Shown here one piece after another: positions 25,435-33,446 of a stretch of DNA of 64,000 bases. The DNA comes from Skermania sp. ID1734 (GTDB taxonomy: Bacteria; Actinomycetota; Actinomycetes; Mycobacteriales; Mycobacteriaceae). The notes beneath the pieces are model-generated. The model worked only from the letters and a program-made list of their open reading frames with translations. It searched no databases and was not told the origin of the DNA. The stretch is from contig NZ_VLIY01000008.1 of the NCBI RefSeq assembly GCF_007489285.1, positions 124,001 through 188,000 on the forward strand, read 5' to 3'. Position 1 is the stretch's first letter. Each line of letters starts with the position of its first letter. The position numbers were made by a program, and so were the translations under genes.

Positions 25435-25610
25435 CTCTTTGAACGCTGCTTCCCGGGCCCGACAAGTGTCGGCGTAGCCCTCGGGCGTTAGCTTCTCTGC
25501 CTCGCTTCGGCGAGATTCCTCGCTGGTCCCCGCGCACGCCGCTGCGCGTAGTGGGCTCGGCATTCCTCCCGCCAGGAGTCCCTGTGCGGGTCCGTTCGGA
25601 AGGACTGGAA
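25435..25610 (+). promoter_or_regulatory. structured leader of the sulfate-binding protein gene
   Basis: Between the polycysteine ORF and the next gene lie several small hairpins: CCGAC-AAGT-GTCGG (25459-25472), CTCGC-TTCG-GCGAG (25501-25514, a UUCG tetraloop) and CGCGCA-CGCCGC-TGCGCG (25531-25548). No U-tract terminator is apparent, so control could be by hiding the ribosome binding site GGAAGGA (25598-25604) or by Rho. The pairing is my reading and not a computed fold. Confidence 0.5.
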
Positions 25611-26657
25611 ATGAATAGTTTTGTGCTGCAACGGTTGCCGCGAAAAGCCGCGTTGGCTGCCCTCGCCGGCAGTGCGGTGCTGCTGACCGCCTGCGGCGGC
25701 GGCGCGAGTGACTCGGCGGCGTCGCCTGACCGGTCCTCCGGCGCATCCGCGGAAACGTTGAGCCTGTTCGCGTATTCGGTGGTGAAGCCGGGCTTCGACG
25801 CGGTTGCCCCCGCGTTTGCGCAGACCGCAGCCGGTAAGGGAATCACCGTGCAAGGCTCCTACGGACCCTCCGGTGATCAGTCGCGCAAGGTTGCCAGCGG
25901 TGCGCCAGCCGACGTGGTCAACTTCTCCGTCGAACCGGACGTCACTCGCCTGGTCAGCGCCGGGCTTGTCGACGCGGATTGGAACAGCAACGCCGACAAG
26001 GGAATCCCGTTCGGCTCGGTGGTGAGCATCGTGGTCCGCAAGGGCAATCCGAAGCACATCCACAGCTGGGACGACCTGCTCGCGCCGGGCGTGCAAGTGG
26101 TCACGCCGAATCCGTTCAGTTCCGGATCCGCCAAGTGGAACCTGTTGGCGCCGTATGCCGCACGTAGCGAGGGCGGCAAAAATCCGCAGGCTGGGCTCGA
26201 CTACATTCACGCCCTCGTCGGTGACCACGTGAAGGTGCAACCGAAGTCCGGGCGCGAAGCCAGCGAGACGTTCCTGCAGGGAACCGGTGACGTGCTGCTG
26301 AGCTACGAGGACGAGGCGCTCGCGCTCGAACGCAGCGGTGCGGCAGTCGAACACATCGTTCCGGAGCAGACCTTCAAGATCGAGAATCCGGTCGCCGTGG
26401 TCAAGACCAGCAAGCACCTCGACAAGGCCACCGCGTTCCGGGACTACCTGTTCACCCCCGACGCGCAACGGCTTTGGGCCAAGGCCGGATTCCGTCCGGT
26501 CGACGGCAGCGTCGCCAAGGAATTCGCGAGTGAGTTCCCGGCCCCGAAGAAGCTGTGGACGATCGCCGACCTCGGTGGCTGGGCACGCGTCGACAAGCAA
26601 CTCTTCACGCCCAACACCGGATCCATCGCCGTCATCTACGACACCGCGACCAAGTAG
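25611..26657 (+). CDS. subI: sulfate ABC transporter substrate-binding lipoprotein
   Basis: 348 residues. Signal peptide with lipobox LLTACGG (Cys28), then a periplasmic-type binding fold of the sulfate/thiosulfate family: LSLFAYSVVKPGFDAVAPAF, GSYGPSGDQSRKVASGAPADVVNFS, PFGSVVSIVVRKGNP, and NPFSSGSAKWNLLAPYA for anion binding. It captures sulfate outside the membrane. GGAAGGA lies six bases before the ATG. Unlike the usual subI-cysT-cysW-cysA order, the next gene is an unrelated secreted protein, so the permease and ATPase must be elsewhere. Expression is probably controlled by the polycysteine leader upstream. Confidence 0.92.
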   Translation: MNSFVLQRLPRKAALAALAGSAVLLTACGGGASDSAASPDRSSGASAETLSLFAYSVVKPGFDAVAPAFAQTAAGKGITVQGSYGPSGDQSRKVASGAPADVVNFSVEPDVTRLVSAGLVDADWNSNADKGIPFGSVVSIVVRKGNPKHIHSWDDLLAPGVQVVTPNPFSSGSAKWNLLAPYAARSEGGKNPQAGLDYIHALVGDHVKVQPKSGREASETFLQGTGDVLLSYEDEALALERSGAAVEHIVPEQTFKIENPVAVVKTSKHLDKATAFRDYLFTPDAQRLWAKAGFRPVDGSVAKEFASEFPAPKKLWTIADLGGWARVDKQLFTPNTGSIAVIYDTATK

Positions 26658-26691
26658 TCACGTCCATACCCAACCGATGAGGAAACGACCC

Positions 26692-27315
26692 ATGAACACT
26701 CGCACCCTGCGCACCTCGGGCGCGCTCTCCGTCTTGACCGTCGCCGCACTCGGCGCCGCCGTCGCACCTGCCGCCGCTGACCCGGCGCCCGCACCGGACC
26801 CGGTGGCCGCCGCGAACAGCGTGGTCGCTCCCGCCGCGGGCCAACTCAACGCACTGCTCGAGCCGGTGCTCAGTCTGGTCGGCGCGCCGAGCCCGACTGG
26901 CGCCCCGGTGGTCAAGCAGGCGGCGGCGGTTGCCACCGTGCCAGGCACCAATCCGGCCGACGCGCCCGACCCGCGCTTCAAGACCTGGAGCGATCGTGAG
27001 CAGTGGGAATTCACCCGGATGAAGGACACCGTCGCCACCGGTGCGACCGCCGGTGCCGCCGGAGGTGCCGTCGCGGCGGGCGCCACCGGTTGCGTGCTCG
27101 GTGCCGTGACCGCCGGCGTCGCCACCGCGCCGCTGCTGGCCTTGCTGGGTGCCGGTCCGCTGGCCGGCTGCGTCGCCGGCGCTGCGCTGCTGGCCCCGGT
27201 CGGCGCCATCGGCGGAGCCGTTGTGGTGGGCGCTCCGACGGCCGCCATCGCGATCGGTAACTACGTCTACCAATCGCAGATCAAGCCGTTCACCCCGCCG
27301 CCGGCCGCCAAGTAG
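26692..27315 (+). CDS. secreted Ala/Gly-rich protein with glycine-zipper segment
   Basis: 207 residues. A Sec signal peptide (ALSVLTVAALGAAVAPAAA, cleavage AAA-DP) is followed by a Pro/Ala-rich spacer and a polar helix, FKTWSDREQWEFTRMKDTVA. Then comes a 90-residue very hydrophobic Ala/Gly/Val stretch (AGAAGGAVAAGATG and GAIGGAVVVGAPTA) with two cysteines and a glycine-zipper pattern, and a short tail YVYQSQIKPFTPPP. Such proteins insert in membranes or form oligomers in the envelope; function is unknown. GAGGAAA lies upstream of the ATG. It follows subI by 34 bases and may share its transcript. Confidence 0.68.
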   Translation: MNTRTLRTSGALSVLTVAALGAAVAPAAADPAPAPDPVAAANSVVAPAAGQLNALLEPVLSLVGAPSPTGAPVVKQAAAVATVPGTNPADAPDPRFKTWSDREQWEFTRMKDTVATGATAGAAGGAVAAGATGCVLGAVTAGVATAPLLALLGAGPLAGCVAGAALLAPVGAIGGAVVVGAPTAAIAIGNYVYQSQIKPFTPPPAAK

Positions 27316-27342
27316 GAACTTGTGGACCCGGTCATGATCGAT

Positions 27343-27367
27343 GTTTAGCGCCATTTGCGACGGGTAG
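27343..27367 (+). promoter_or_regulatory. SigF/SigB-like promoter of csbD
   Basis: GTTT (27343-27346), 15-base spacer, GGGTAG (27362-27367), 40 bases before GTG 27408. Confidence 0.75.
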
Positions 27368-27407
27368 TCGAGGGACGCAAGCAACCCCGACAAGGGAGGA
27401 AGATCAA

Positions 27408-27647
27408 GTGGCCCAGGAAAACACCGGACCAAAAGAAGGCGTCAAGGGCGTCGTTGAAGACGTCAAGGGCAAGGCCAAGGAGGCTGCCGGATCGGTTCTC
27501 GGCAGGGACGACCTGGCTCGAGAAGGCGAAGCCCAGCAAGACAAGGCCGAAGAACAGCGCGAGGTCGCCAAGCGTGAAGCTCAGGCGGAAGCGGCCCGCG
27601 GCGAGGCCAAGGAAGCTGAGGAGCGGCAGCAGTCGCATCAGAACTAG
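27408..27647 (+). CDS. CsbD-family stress protein
   Basis: 79 residues, strongly charged: GPKEGVKGVVEDVKGKAKEAAGSVLG is the CsbD pattern, followed by DDLAREGEAQQDKAEEQRE and a long Ala/Glu/Arg helix. CsbD proteins are small helical, probably disordered-in-isolation stress proteins; in Bacillus subtilis csbD is SigB-dependent, which matches the GTTT-N15-GGGTAG promoter here. GTG at 27408 follows GGGAGGA at about seven bases. The gene ends 9 bases before a strong hairpin terminator. Confidence 0.9.
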   Translation: MAQENTGPKEGVKGVVEDVKGKAKEAAGSVLGRDDLAREGEAQQDKAEEQREVAKREAQAEAARGEAKEAEERQQSHQN

Positions 27648-27656
27648 CAACCTCGC

Positions 27657-27690
27657 GATGGGGCCGGCACTTTCGGGTGCCGGTCCCATC
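27657..27690. terminator. bidirectional hairpin terminator
   Basis: GATGGGGCCGGCAC (27657-27670), loop TTTCGG, GTGCCGGTCCCATC (27677-27690): a 14-bp stem with one G-U pair. It is followed by TTGGTTTTGG on the plus strand. It separates the convergent csbD and phosphoesterase genes. Confidence 0.75.
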
Positions 27691-27701
27691 TTGGTTTTGG
27701 G

Positions 27702-28412
27702 TCAGTTGTTCAGTTCATAAACCGCGTAGGCCGATTTCACTACCGGCGCCGCGACATTACGCACCGGGATCCCGCCCGCAGTTTCACCGTGTTCGGTACC
27801 GGCGTGAGCGTGACCGTGCAGCGCGAGGTCCGCGCCGATCTCGTCGATCGGCTCGCCCAACAGGTAAGAACCCAGAAAGGCAAATATTTCCGGGGGTTCG
27901 CCCGCCAAGGTGTCGCTGGTGGGTGCGTAGTGCGTGAGAACGACCGTCACGTCGGTGGTCAACGTCGCCAACGCCTTTCGGAGTTGGTCGGCGATTTCTA
28001 CGGTATGGCCGACGAAGTCTTTCATCTGGCGCTCGCCGAACATACTGGCGCAGGCGCCGGCGAAGCCGCCGCCAAACCCCTTGACTCCGGCCACGCCCAG
28101 CGTGGTGCCGTCGATGTTCACCGTGGTCGAATTGCCCTCGAGCATGATTAAACCGGCGTCGTTGAGTAGCTGCAGAATTCGATTCTGCTGATCGCTGTGA
28201 TAGTCGTGATTGCCCAATACACCGATGACCGGCACGTCGAGATCGGCGAGTTCGCCCGCCACTACCCGTGCCTCGGCCAACGTGCCGTGCCTCGTCAGAT
28301 CGCCGGCCACCAGCAGCACGTCGGCGTGTTCACCGATATCCAGCAGGGCGGGACGCAGTTCGCCGCTCGAGTCCGCCCCGAGGTGGATGTCGCCGATTGC
28401 CGCGATTCGCAT
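27702..28412 (-). CDS. calcineurin-like metallophosphoesterase
   Basis: 236 residues with the complete metallophosphoesterase motif set: GDIHLGAD (D-x-H), LLVAGDLTRHG, GVLGNHDYHSD, and LHGHAHAGT near the C-terminus, giving a binuclear metal site. VVLTHYAP supplies the expected HxxxP segment. Such enzymes hydrolyse phosphomonoesters or diesters; the substrate is not predictable. The gene starts inside the stop codon of the nucleotidyltransferase-BON gene (ATGA overlap), in a four-gene run with DJ-1 and FAD-Rieske proteins. No signal peptide. Confidence 0.88.
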   Translation of the reverse strand: MRIAAIGDIHLGADSSGELRPALLDIGEHADVLLVAGDLTRHGTLAEARVVAGELADLDVPVIGVLGNHDYHSDQQNRILQLLNDAGLIMLEGNSTTVNIDGTTLGVAGVKGFGGGFAGACASMFGERQMKDFVGHTVEIADQLRKALATLTTDVTVVLTHYAPTSDTLAGEPPEIFAFLGSYLLGEPIDEIGADLALHGHAHAGTEHGETAGGIPVRNVAAPVVKSAYAVYELNN

Positions 28413-29230
28413 CAGCGCACCTCCTCCGGACGGCCCGGATGGGTGCAGTCGAGGACGTGGAGATCCTCGTGTACCGGTAGCGTCCCGGCGTGCTCGCGGA
28501 TGATCGCCTGGATGTCTTTGCGGCGCTGAGCGTTCGAGACCTCGCCGGTCACATGCAGAACTCCGTCCCGCACCGTTACCTGGACGGCCGGTTCGGCCGT
28601 GCGCGGATCCTCGGCAATGGCACGGTGTAGATGGGCGGCCACATACTGCGGCCTGGTGCCGCTCGCGGCCGCCACTTCGGAGTTCGGCACCGCGATGCCG
28701 AGATCCGTCACCAGACCCAAAAAGGCACGGGCGTAGGGCGATTCGGCAGTGGCTTCGCGAACCTTCGCCCAGTCGACCTGTTCGCGCAAGGCGCGGGCAA
28801 TCTGCAGCAGGGCAGTGAAGTCGAGTCGATGGTTATCGAGAACCAGCAACTTGTCGACCATCAGATCGGTGCCGGTGATCACCAGCGCTGTCGTTGTGCC
28901 CACGCGCATTTCATCGCAGCGGTCGAGCAATTCATCGGTGATCGGGCGATCGTTCGGCCGAAAGATCAGGTCCACCAGGGTGTCCCCGTCGTAAACCTTG
29001 CGCAGCCAGTTCTCCGGTGGCTGGGCGGCCCGCAGCCCGGCGGCTACCAGCGCGGACGCCGCGGTGGCAACATCGGACGGTTTGATGAAGATGTCGACGT
29101 CGTGATCGGTCGGCGGACCGCCGCGTGCATAGGCCGCGCAGCCGCCGGCCACAGCGAACCGAATGTCGGTGGTGGCCAACACGTTGCACACCTTGGTCAA
29201 GGTGTGCAGCAGCCGGTCGATGGTACTCAT
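28412..29230 (-). CDS. nucleotidyltransferase-like protein with BON domain
   Basis: 272 residues. The first 160 residues resemble the nucleotidyltransferase/kanamycin-type fold (ATTDIRFAVAGGCAAYARGGPPTDHDVDIFI, with the GG and D-x-D pair of a catalytic site, and TDLMVDKLLVLDNHRLDF). The C-terminal 75 residues are a BON domain (VQVTVRDGVLHVTGEVSNAQRRKDIQAI), which usually binds membranes. The two together are an unusual combination. Substrate unknown. The ATG at 29230 lacks a clear ribosome binding site; it lies five bases from the DJ-1 gene. Four-base overlap with the phosphoesterase downstream. Confidence 0.75.
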   Translation of the reverse strand: MSTIDRLLHTLTKVCNVLATTDIRFAVAGGCAAYARGGPPTDHDVDIFIKPSDVATAASALVAAGLRAAQPPENWLRKVYDGDTLVDLIFRPNDRPITDELLDRCDEMRVGTTTALVITGTDLMVDKLLVLDNHRLDFTALLQIARALREQVDWAKVREATAESPYARAFLGLVTDLGIAVPNSEVAAASGTRPQYVAAHLHRAIAEDPRTAEPAVQVTVRDGVLHVTGEVSNAQRRKDIQAIIREHAGTLPVHEDLHVLDCTHPGRPEEVR

Positions 29231-29234
29231 ACCA

Positions 29235-29804
29235 TTAGGAGGCCTTCGCGTGGCGTCCTTCCGCGAACTCCTCCACGATCTTGGCGCAGAAAGCGGGCAG
29301 GTCGCCGGGGTTGCGGCTGGACACCAGGCCGTTGTCGGTGACCACCTCTTCGTCCACGACATTGCCGCCCGCGTTGCGAATATCGGTGCGGACGCTCGGG
29401 TAAGACGTCAGGGTGCGCCCGCGCACCACGTCGGCCTCCACGAGAGTCCAGGGGCCGTGGCAGATGACGCCGACTGGTTTGCCGCTGTCGACGAATCGCT
29501 TGACGAACTGCACGGCTGCGCTGTTCTGGCGCAGCTTGTCCGGGTTGGTGGTGCCACCGGGCAGGATGAGCGCGTCGAAGTCGTTGGGGGAGACGTCGTC
29601 CACTACCGCGTCGACCGGGAAAGTGTCGCCCTTCTCCGTGTCGTGGTTCATCGCCTGGATGGAACCGGATTCCAGGGAAACCAGAGTGGTTTGCGCACCC
29701 GCGTTTTCCACCGCTTCCCGCGGCTTGGTCAACTCCACCTGCTCAACGCCGTTGGTAGCGAGAATGGCGATCTTGCGGCCGCGGAGGGTGGTTTCGGAAG
29801 TCAT
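29235..29804 (-). CDS. DJ-1/PfpI family protein
   Basis: 189 residues, a complete DJ-1/PfpI fold: KIAILATNGVEQVEL, DFDALILPGGTTNPDKLR, the nucleophile elbow VICHGPWTLVEA with Cys-His, and LTSYPSVRTDIRNAGG. Members act as general stress proteins or glyoxalases/deglycases; the reaction here is not established. ATGA overlap with the FAD-Rieske gene at its start, and the next gene begins 4 bases after its stop. Part of a four-gene operon whose products all look like redox/stress functions. Confidence 0.9.
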   Translation of the reverse strand: MTSETTLRGRKIAILATNGVEQVELTKPREAVENAGAQTTLVSLESGSIQAMNHDTEKGDTFPVDAVVDDVSPNDFDALILPGGTTNPDKLRQNSAAVQFVKRFVDSGKPVGVICHGPWTLVEADVVRGRTLTSYPSVRTDIRNAGGNVVDEEVVTDNGLVSSRNPGDLPAFCAKIVEEFAEGRHAKAS

Positions 29805-31336
29805 CAGTCGTCCTTTCCGTTCGGGTATGGGTTAGCTGGTTGTCCGAGCGGCCTCGTTGCCGGGCCCTCCAGCACGTCGCCGTCGGGGGTGAATCGCGAA
29901 CCGTGCAACGGGCAGTCCCAGCTGCATTCGGCGTCGTTCCATCGCAGTACCCCGTACAGGTGCGGGCACACAGCGGAGACCGCTCGCGTGGTGCCGTTCA
30001 CGGTGCTTACGCCGACGGGGCGCAGCCCGTGTCGCTCGACGCGCCCGGCGCCTTCGGCGGGTGGGGCCGACGAGTTGCGCAGCGCCGCGCGTAGCCAGCC
30101 CCCGGCCATTGCCACGGCGACCTCACCGTTGAGCTTGGCGGCCGTGGTCGCGCCGCCGATTTCCGCGGGCGTCCACGCCTCGTACGCCCGCGACCATGGC
30201 ATGACACCCCCGAGGATGCGACCGGTCAGTGCGAGCGCCGCGGCGACCGCGTTCGTCATGCCCCACTTGTTGTAGCCGGTGGCAACGAGAATGCGGTTGG
30301 CGCCCGGCAAGATTGGTCCGACGTAGGGCAGGCCGTCCGCGGGTGCGTAATCCTGAGCGGCCCACGAGTGGGTGAGCTGGGCACCTGGAAAGTGTTGCTG
30401 CGTCCAGTCAATCAGCTCAACCACTTTGTCCTTGGTGGACTCGGCGCGGCCGACCGAATGCCCGTTCCCGCCGACGAGCAGGGCGTCGCCGGAATCAGTC
30501 GGGGCATAACGCAACGAGCGGGTCGGCGACTCGGCCGACAAGTACATGCCTCGGGGAATGCTTCCGGGCACCTGAAAGGCCAAGGCGTAGGAGCGATTCG
30601 GATGCAATCGCGCGAAGTAGCCGCCCCGGTCGAGAATAGGAGTGCCGGTGGCCAGAATTACCGCGTCGCAACGGATATCGCCGGACTCGGACTGCACTAC
30701 CCGTTCGCCGAGGTGGTGGCGGACCGAGCAGTCGCCGTGGACACCGGTGACGCGGGTGTGTTCGAAGATCGCCACACCGCGACGTTGCGCCTCCTCGACC
30801 AGGGCATTGAGCGCGTCGACGGGATCGAATTGGGCTTGATCGTCGAGGCGGACAGCGCCAAATGTTCGAAACGGCAATTCATCCGGTTGCGCTTCCCATT
30901 GCGCGTCCAGACCGGCGCGGCGACAGTGTTCCAATTCGGCGCGGACCTGCTCGACGCCGTCGGGACTTTGGGCATAGGTGTAAGCAGACTCGTGCTGCAC
31001 GTCCACGCCGTTGTCCGCACAGAATCGAAGCAGCCACTGCTGGCCTTCCAGGTTGGCCTCGACGTACTTGGCGACCTTGTCTGCCGAATGGCGCCCGGCA
31101 ATCGTGGACAGTTGGGTGCCTTGCAACAGGCTGATCTTGCCGGTTGTGTTGCCGGTCGCCCCGGCTCCGATCGTTCGTGCTTCCACGAGCCCCACCTGGG
31201 CCCCACCGCGCGCCAGCAGTACCGCGGCCACCAAGCCGGTGAGCCCGCCACCGACGACGACGACATCGAAGCGCAAGTCCGGCGGCAGCGATGGGTGCGC
31301 CGCGGTGGTTGCGTTGTCCAGCCACAGAGACGTCAC
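29804..31336 (-). CDS. FAD-dependent oxidoreductase with C-terminal Rieske domain
   Basis: About 510 residues. N-terminal DAO-type FAD domain: FDVVVVGGGLTGLVAAVLLARGG (the GxGxxG dinucleotide site), EARTIGAGATGNTTGKISLLQG, and ILVATGYNKWGMTNAVAAAL near residue 370. C-terminal Rieske [2Fe-2S] domain at about 430-500 with C-P-H in SAVCPHLYGV and C-P-L-H in WDCPLHGSRF. The pair is typical of proteins annotated as FAD/Rieske oxidoreductases; substrate unknown. Start at GTG 31336 is a choice: no ribosome binding site is obvious and longer forms to 31393 are possible. It heads the DJ-1/NTase/phosphoesterase operon. Confidence 0.85.
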   Translation of the reverse strand: MTSLWLDNATTAAHPSLPPDLRFDVVVVGGGLTGLVAAVLLARGGAQVGLVEARTIGAGATGNTTGKISLLQGTQLSTIAGRHSADKVAKYVEANLEGQQWLLRFCADNGVDVQHESAYTYAQSPDGVEQVRAELEHCRRAGLDAQWEAQPDELPFRTFGAVRLDDQAQFDPVDALNALVEEAQRRGVAIFEHTRVTGVHGDCSVRHHLGERVVQSESGDIRCDAVILATGTPILDRGGYFARLHPNRSYALAFQVPGSIPRGMYLSAESPTRSLRYAPTDSGDALLVGGNGHSVGRAESTKDKVVELIDWTQQHFPGAQLTHSWAAQDYAPADGLPYVGPILPGANRILVATGYNKWGMTNAVAAALALTGRILGGVMPWSRAYEAWTPAEIGGATTAAKLNGEVAVAMAGGWLRAALRNSSAPPAEGAGRVERHGLRPVGVSTVNGTTRAVSAVCPHLYGVLRWNDAECSWDCPLHGSRFTPDGDVLEGPATRPLGQPANPYPNGKDD

Positions 31337-31447
31337 GAGGGTGAGGGTGCCCGCTGCGTCGGGTGACAAAACCAGCCGCGCGGATATCCCCACGTAAATG
31401 CGGGTACTACCACCTCCGGCCGATCGAGTCTTCGCAGGAGGTTGCCA

Positions 31448-32494
31448 ATGCGACTGCGGCGCAGCCGCCCCTATGGGCCCGGGATCAAACGGGTCCGGCG
31501 CGGACGCGGGTTCAGCTATGTGGCCGCGGACGGCACGCGACTCACCGACGAGAATGCGCTCGACCGCATCCGCGCGCTGGTCATCCCGCCGGCGTGGCGA
31601 AAGGTATGGATCTGCCCGTACCGCAACGGCCATATCCAGGCGGTCGGCGTCGATGCCGCCGGGCGGCGCCAGTACCTCTACCACGAACAGTGGCGCAACG
31701 AACGCGACGAGGAGAAGTTCGACCGAGTGCTCGTGATGGCCGCCAACCTGCCGCGGTTGCGCAGTCAGGTGCGTGCCGACCTCACGCAGTCCGGCCTCGG
31801 ACAGGAGCGCATCACCGCGGCCGCGCTGCGCCTGTTGGACCGGGGCGTGTTTCGGGTGGGCGGCGAGGAGTACGCCGAGGAACACGGGACTCGCGGTGTG
31901 GCAACGCTATTGCGCGAACAGGTCACGGTATCCGGAAACGAGATGTTGTTCGACTATCTGGCCAAGGGGAGTATTCGGCGCCGGGTGCGGATCTACGACC
32001 CCGAACTTGCGCGCGTGATCCGCGCCCTGCAGCGCAGTCGTAGCCCATCTGATCGGCTACTGGCCTACCGAAACGGCAACGGCTACCGGGAACTGCATGC
32101 TGACGACATCAACTGCCGGTTCAAAGAGCTCGCTGGAACTGATTGCACCGCAAAAGATTTACGAACATGGCAGGCGACGGTTCTGGCTGCGGCCGCATTC
32201 GGCGCGGAGGCGACCGACGTCGAGGGTATCCGCAACCACAAGCGGGTGGAGAAGAAGGTGATCGCCGGGGTGGCGGAGGCGCTGGGCAACACCCCGGCAG
32301 TGGCGCGCGGCTCTTACATCGATCCGCGCGTGATCGAGGCTTACGAGGCCGGGGAGACGATCGCCGCCGCGCTTCGCCGGGCCCAACGTGCCGACAGCGA
32401 CGACGATCAGCAACAGATTGTCGACAAAGCGGTGGTTCGTTTGCTACGAAAAAGGTCCCGGCAGCAACCAAAGGTGATCAACGAGAAGGGGTGA
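31448..32494 (+). CDS. DNA topoisomerase IB
   Basis: 348 residues, a bacterial (poxvirus-like) type IB topoisomerase that relaxes supercoils through a 3'-phosphotyrosine. N-terminal YGPGIKRVRRGRGFSYVAADG and LVIPPAWRKVWICPYRNGHIQAVGVDAAGRRQY; catalytic domain with FRVGGEEYAEEHGTRGVATL, and nucleophile Y290 in GSYIDPRV. The catalytic Arg of the RQYLYH segment is present. AGGAGG sits six bases before the ATG at 31448. It is divergent from the FAD-Rieske gene. Such enzymes are occasional accessories in actinobacteria, often in stress regions. Confidence 0.93.
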   Translation: MRLRRSRPYGPGIKRVRRGRGFSYVAADGTRLTDENALDRIRALVIPPAWRKVWICPYRNGHIQAVGVDAAGRRQYLYHEQWRNERDEEKFDRVLVMAANLPRLRSQVRADLTQSGLGQERITAAALRLLDRGVFRVGGEEYAEEHGTRGVATLLREQVTVSGNEMLFDYLAKGSIRRRVRIYDPELARVIRALQRSRSPSDRLLAYRNGNGYRELHADDINCRFKELAGTDCTAKDLRTWQATVLAAAAFGAEATDVEGIRNHKRVEKKVIAGVAEALGNTPAVARGSYIDPRVIEAYEAGETIAAALRRAQRADSDDDQQQIVDKAVVRLLRKRSRQQPKVINEKG

Positions 32495-32502
32495 GGTAAG
32501 CC

Positions 32503-32682
32503 ATGACCGAACCGCTCGGACCAGACGACTCGCCGATTGAAGACGTGCTCGAGCAGAAGCAGTCCGTTGCTGAGGAAGAAGAGGTTGCGCAGCCGTCGAG
32601 CGTGCCGCTGGACGCCGACCCGGCAGACGTCTGGGAGCAGAGCTTCGAAGTAGATCTCGATGACGAGGAGATGCGCGACTAA
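32503..32682 (+). CDS. small acidic protein of unknown function
   Basis: A 59-residue, strongly acidic protein, MTEPLGPDDSPIEDVLEQKQ at the start and VDLDDEEMRD at the end, with a core of DPADVWEQSF. There is no cysteine, signal peptide or membrane segment. GAGG lies about seven bases before the ATG, and it starts 8 bases after the topoisomerase stop. Similar short acidic proteins with a GPDDSPxEDVLEQ start are, in my recollection, found in Rhodococcus-like genomes, but no function is known. It may bind a basic partner such as a DNA-binding protein. Confidence 0.65.
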   Translation: MTEPLGPDDSPIEDVLEQKQSVAEEEEVAQPSSVPLDADPADVWEQSFEVDLDDEEMRD

Positions 32683-32687
32683 GGCGC

Positions 32688-32712
32688 GTTTGCGTTTGTC
32701 GCAGGCGGGTAA
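32688..32712 (+). promoter_or_regulatory. SigF/SigB-like promoter of the methyltransferase
   Basis: GTTT (32688-32691), 15-base spacer, GGGTAA (32707-32712), 44 bases upstream of GTG 32757. Confidence 0.7.
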
Positions 32713-32756
32713 CGCTGTCTCCACTAGGTCTCGCGGCCGCGTCGAGAGGAGACAGC

Positions 32757-33446
32757 GTGACAACACCAGCCGACACGCTGCTGCCAGCTGTGCTGCTACG
32801 CATTCCCACTGTGTATCGCCCGCAGGAAGATACGCGGTTGCTTGCCGCCGCGCTGGCCGAGGCTTCGATGCCCGCCGGTGCGCGCGTGCTCGATCTTTGT
32901 ACGGGCACCGGGGCGTTGGCGCTATGTGCGGCGCGACTAGGCGCTGAATCTGTTGCTGCCGTTGATATTTCCCGACGTGCCTGTGGCTGCGCCCGGTTGA
33001 ACGCGCGGGTGCACCGGCTGCCGGTGGACGCCCACCGTGGCGGACTCGAAAAGGCGCTCGATCTCGCGCCGTTCGACGTCGTGGTGAGCAATCCGCCGTA
33101 CGTGCCGTGCGGCCGAGCGACCGAGGGTATGCGGTCGCGGCGCTGGGACGCCGGCCCGGACGGGCGATTCTTTATGGACCCGCTGTGCGAGCGTGGGGCC
33201 GAGTTACTTCGACCCGGCGGCTTCATGCTAATTGTGCAGTCCGAATTCACCGGCGAAGATCAAACATTGCGCCAGCTCCGCGCGGGCGGGCTCAAGGCCG
33301 CTGTCGTGGCGCGTAGCCGAATACCGTTCGGCCCGGTGCTGCGTCGGCGCGCGAGCTATCTGTGCGATCAGGGGTTATGTCAAAGCGATTGTACAAGTGA
33401 GGAATTGGTGGTCATTCGTGCAGACAAGCCCAGCCGGCCCCGCTGA
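32757..33446 (+). CDS. HemK/PrmC-like SAM methyltransferase
   Basis: 229 residues. Class I methyltransferase: motif I RVLDLCTGTGALALCAAR, acidic residue in AAVDISRRA, and the N6-amino/glutamine methyltransferase signature SNPPYVPCGR, as in PrmC/Mtq2-type proteins that methylate a protein glutamine or a small molecule. Cysteines are numerous. The GTG at 32757 has GAGAGGAGA just upstream. Its last 29 bases overlap the CDGSH gene. Together with the following iron-sulfur protein and the heme-oxygenase-like enzyme it makes a compact three-gene set; the methyl acceptor is unknown. Confidence 0.85.
   Translation: MTTPADTLLPAVLLRIPTVYRPQEDTRLLAAALAEASMPAGARVLDLCTGTGALALCAARLGAESVAAVDISRRACGCARLNARVHRLPVDAHRGGLEKALDLAPFDVVVSNPPYVPCGRATEGMRSRRWDAGPDGRFFMDPLCERGAELLRPGGFMLIVQSEFTGEDQTLRQLRAGGLKAAVVARSRIPFGPVLRRRASYLCDQGLCQSDCTSEELVVIRADKPSRPR

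Noticed and set aside
25488-26600. 370-codon frame antisense to the sulfate-binding protein
   Set aside because: Shadow frame; the plus-strand gene carries signal peptide and family motifs.
31391-31407. SigF-type promoter for topoisomerase IB
   Set aside because: GGGTAC is present at 31402-31407, but no GTTT-like -35 lies 15-16 bases upstream.
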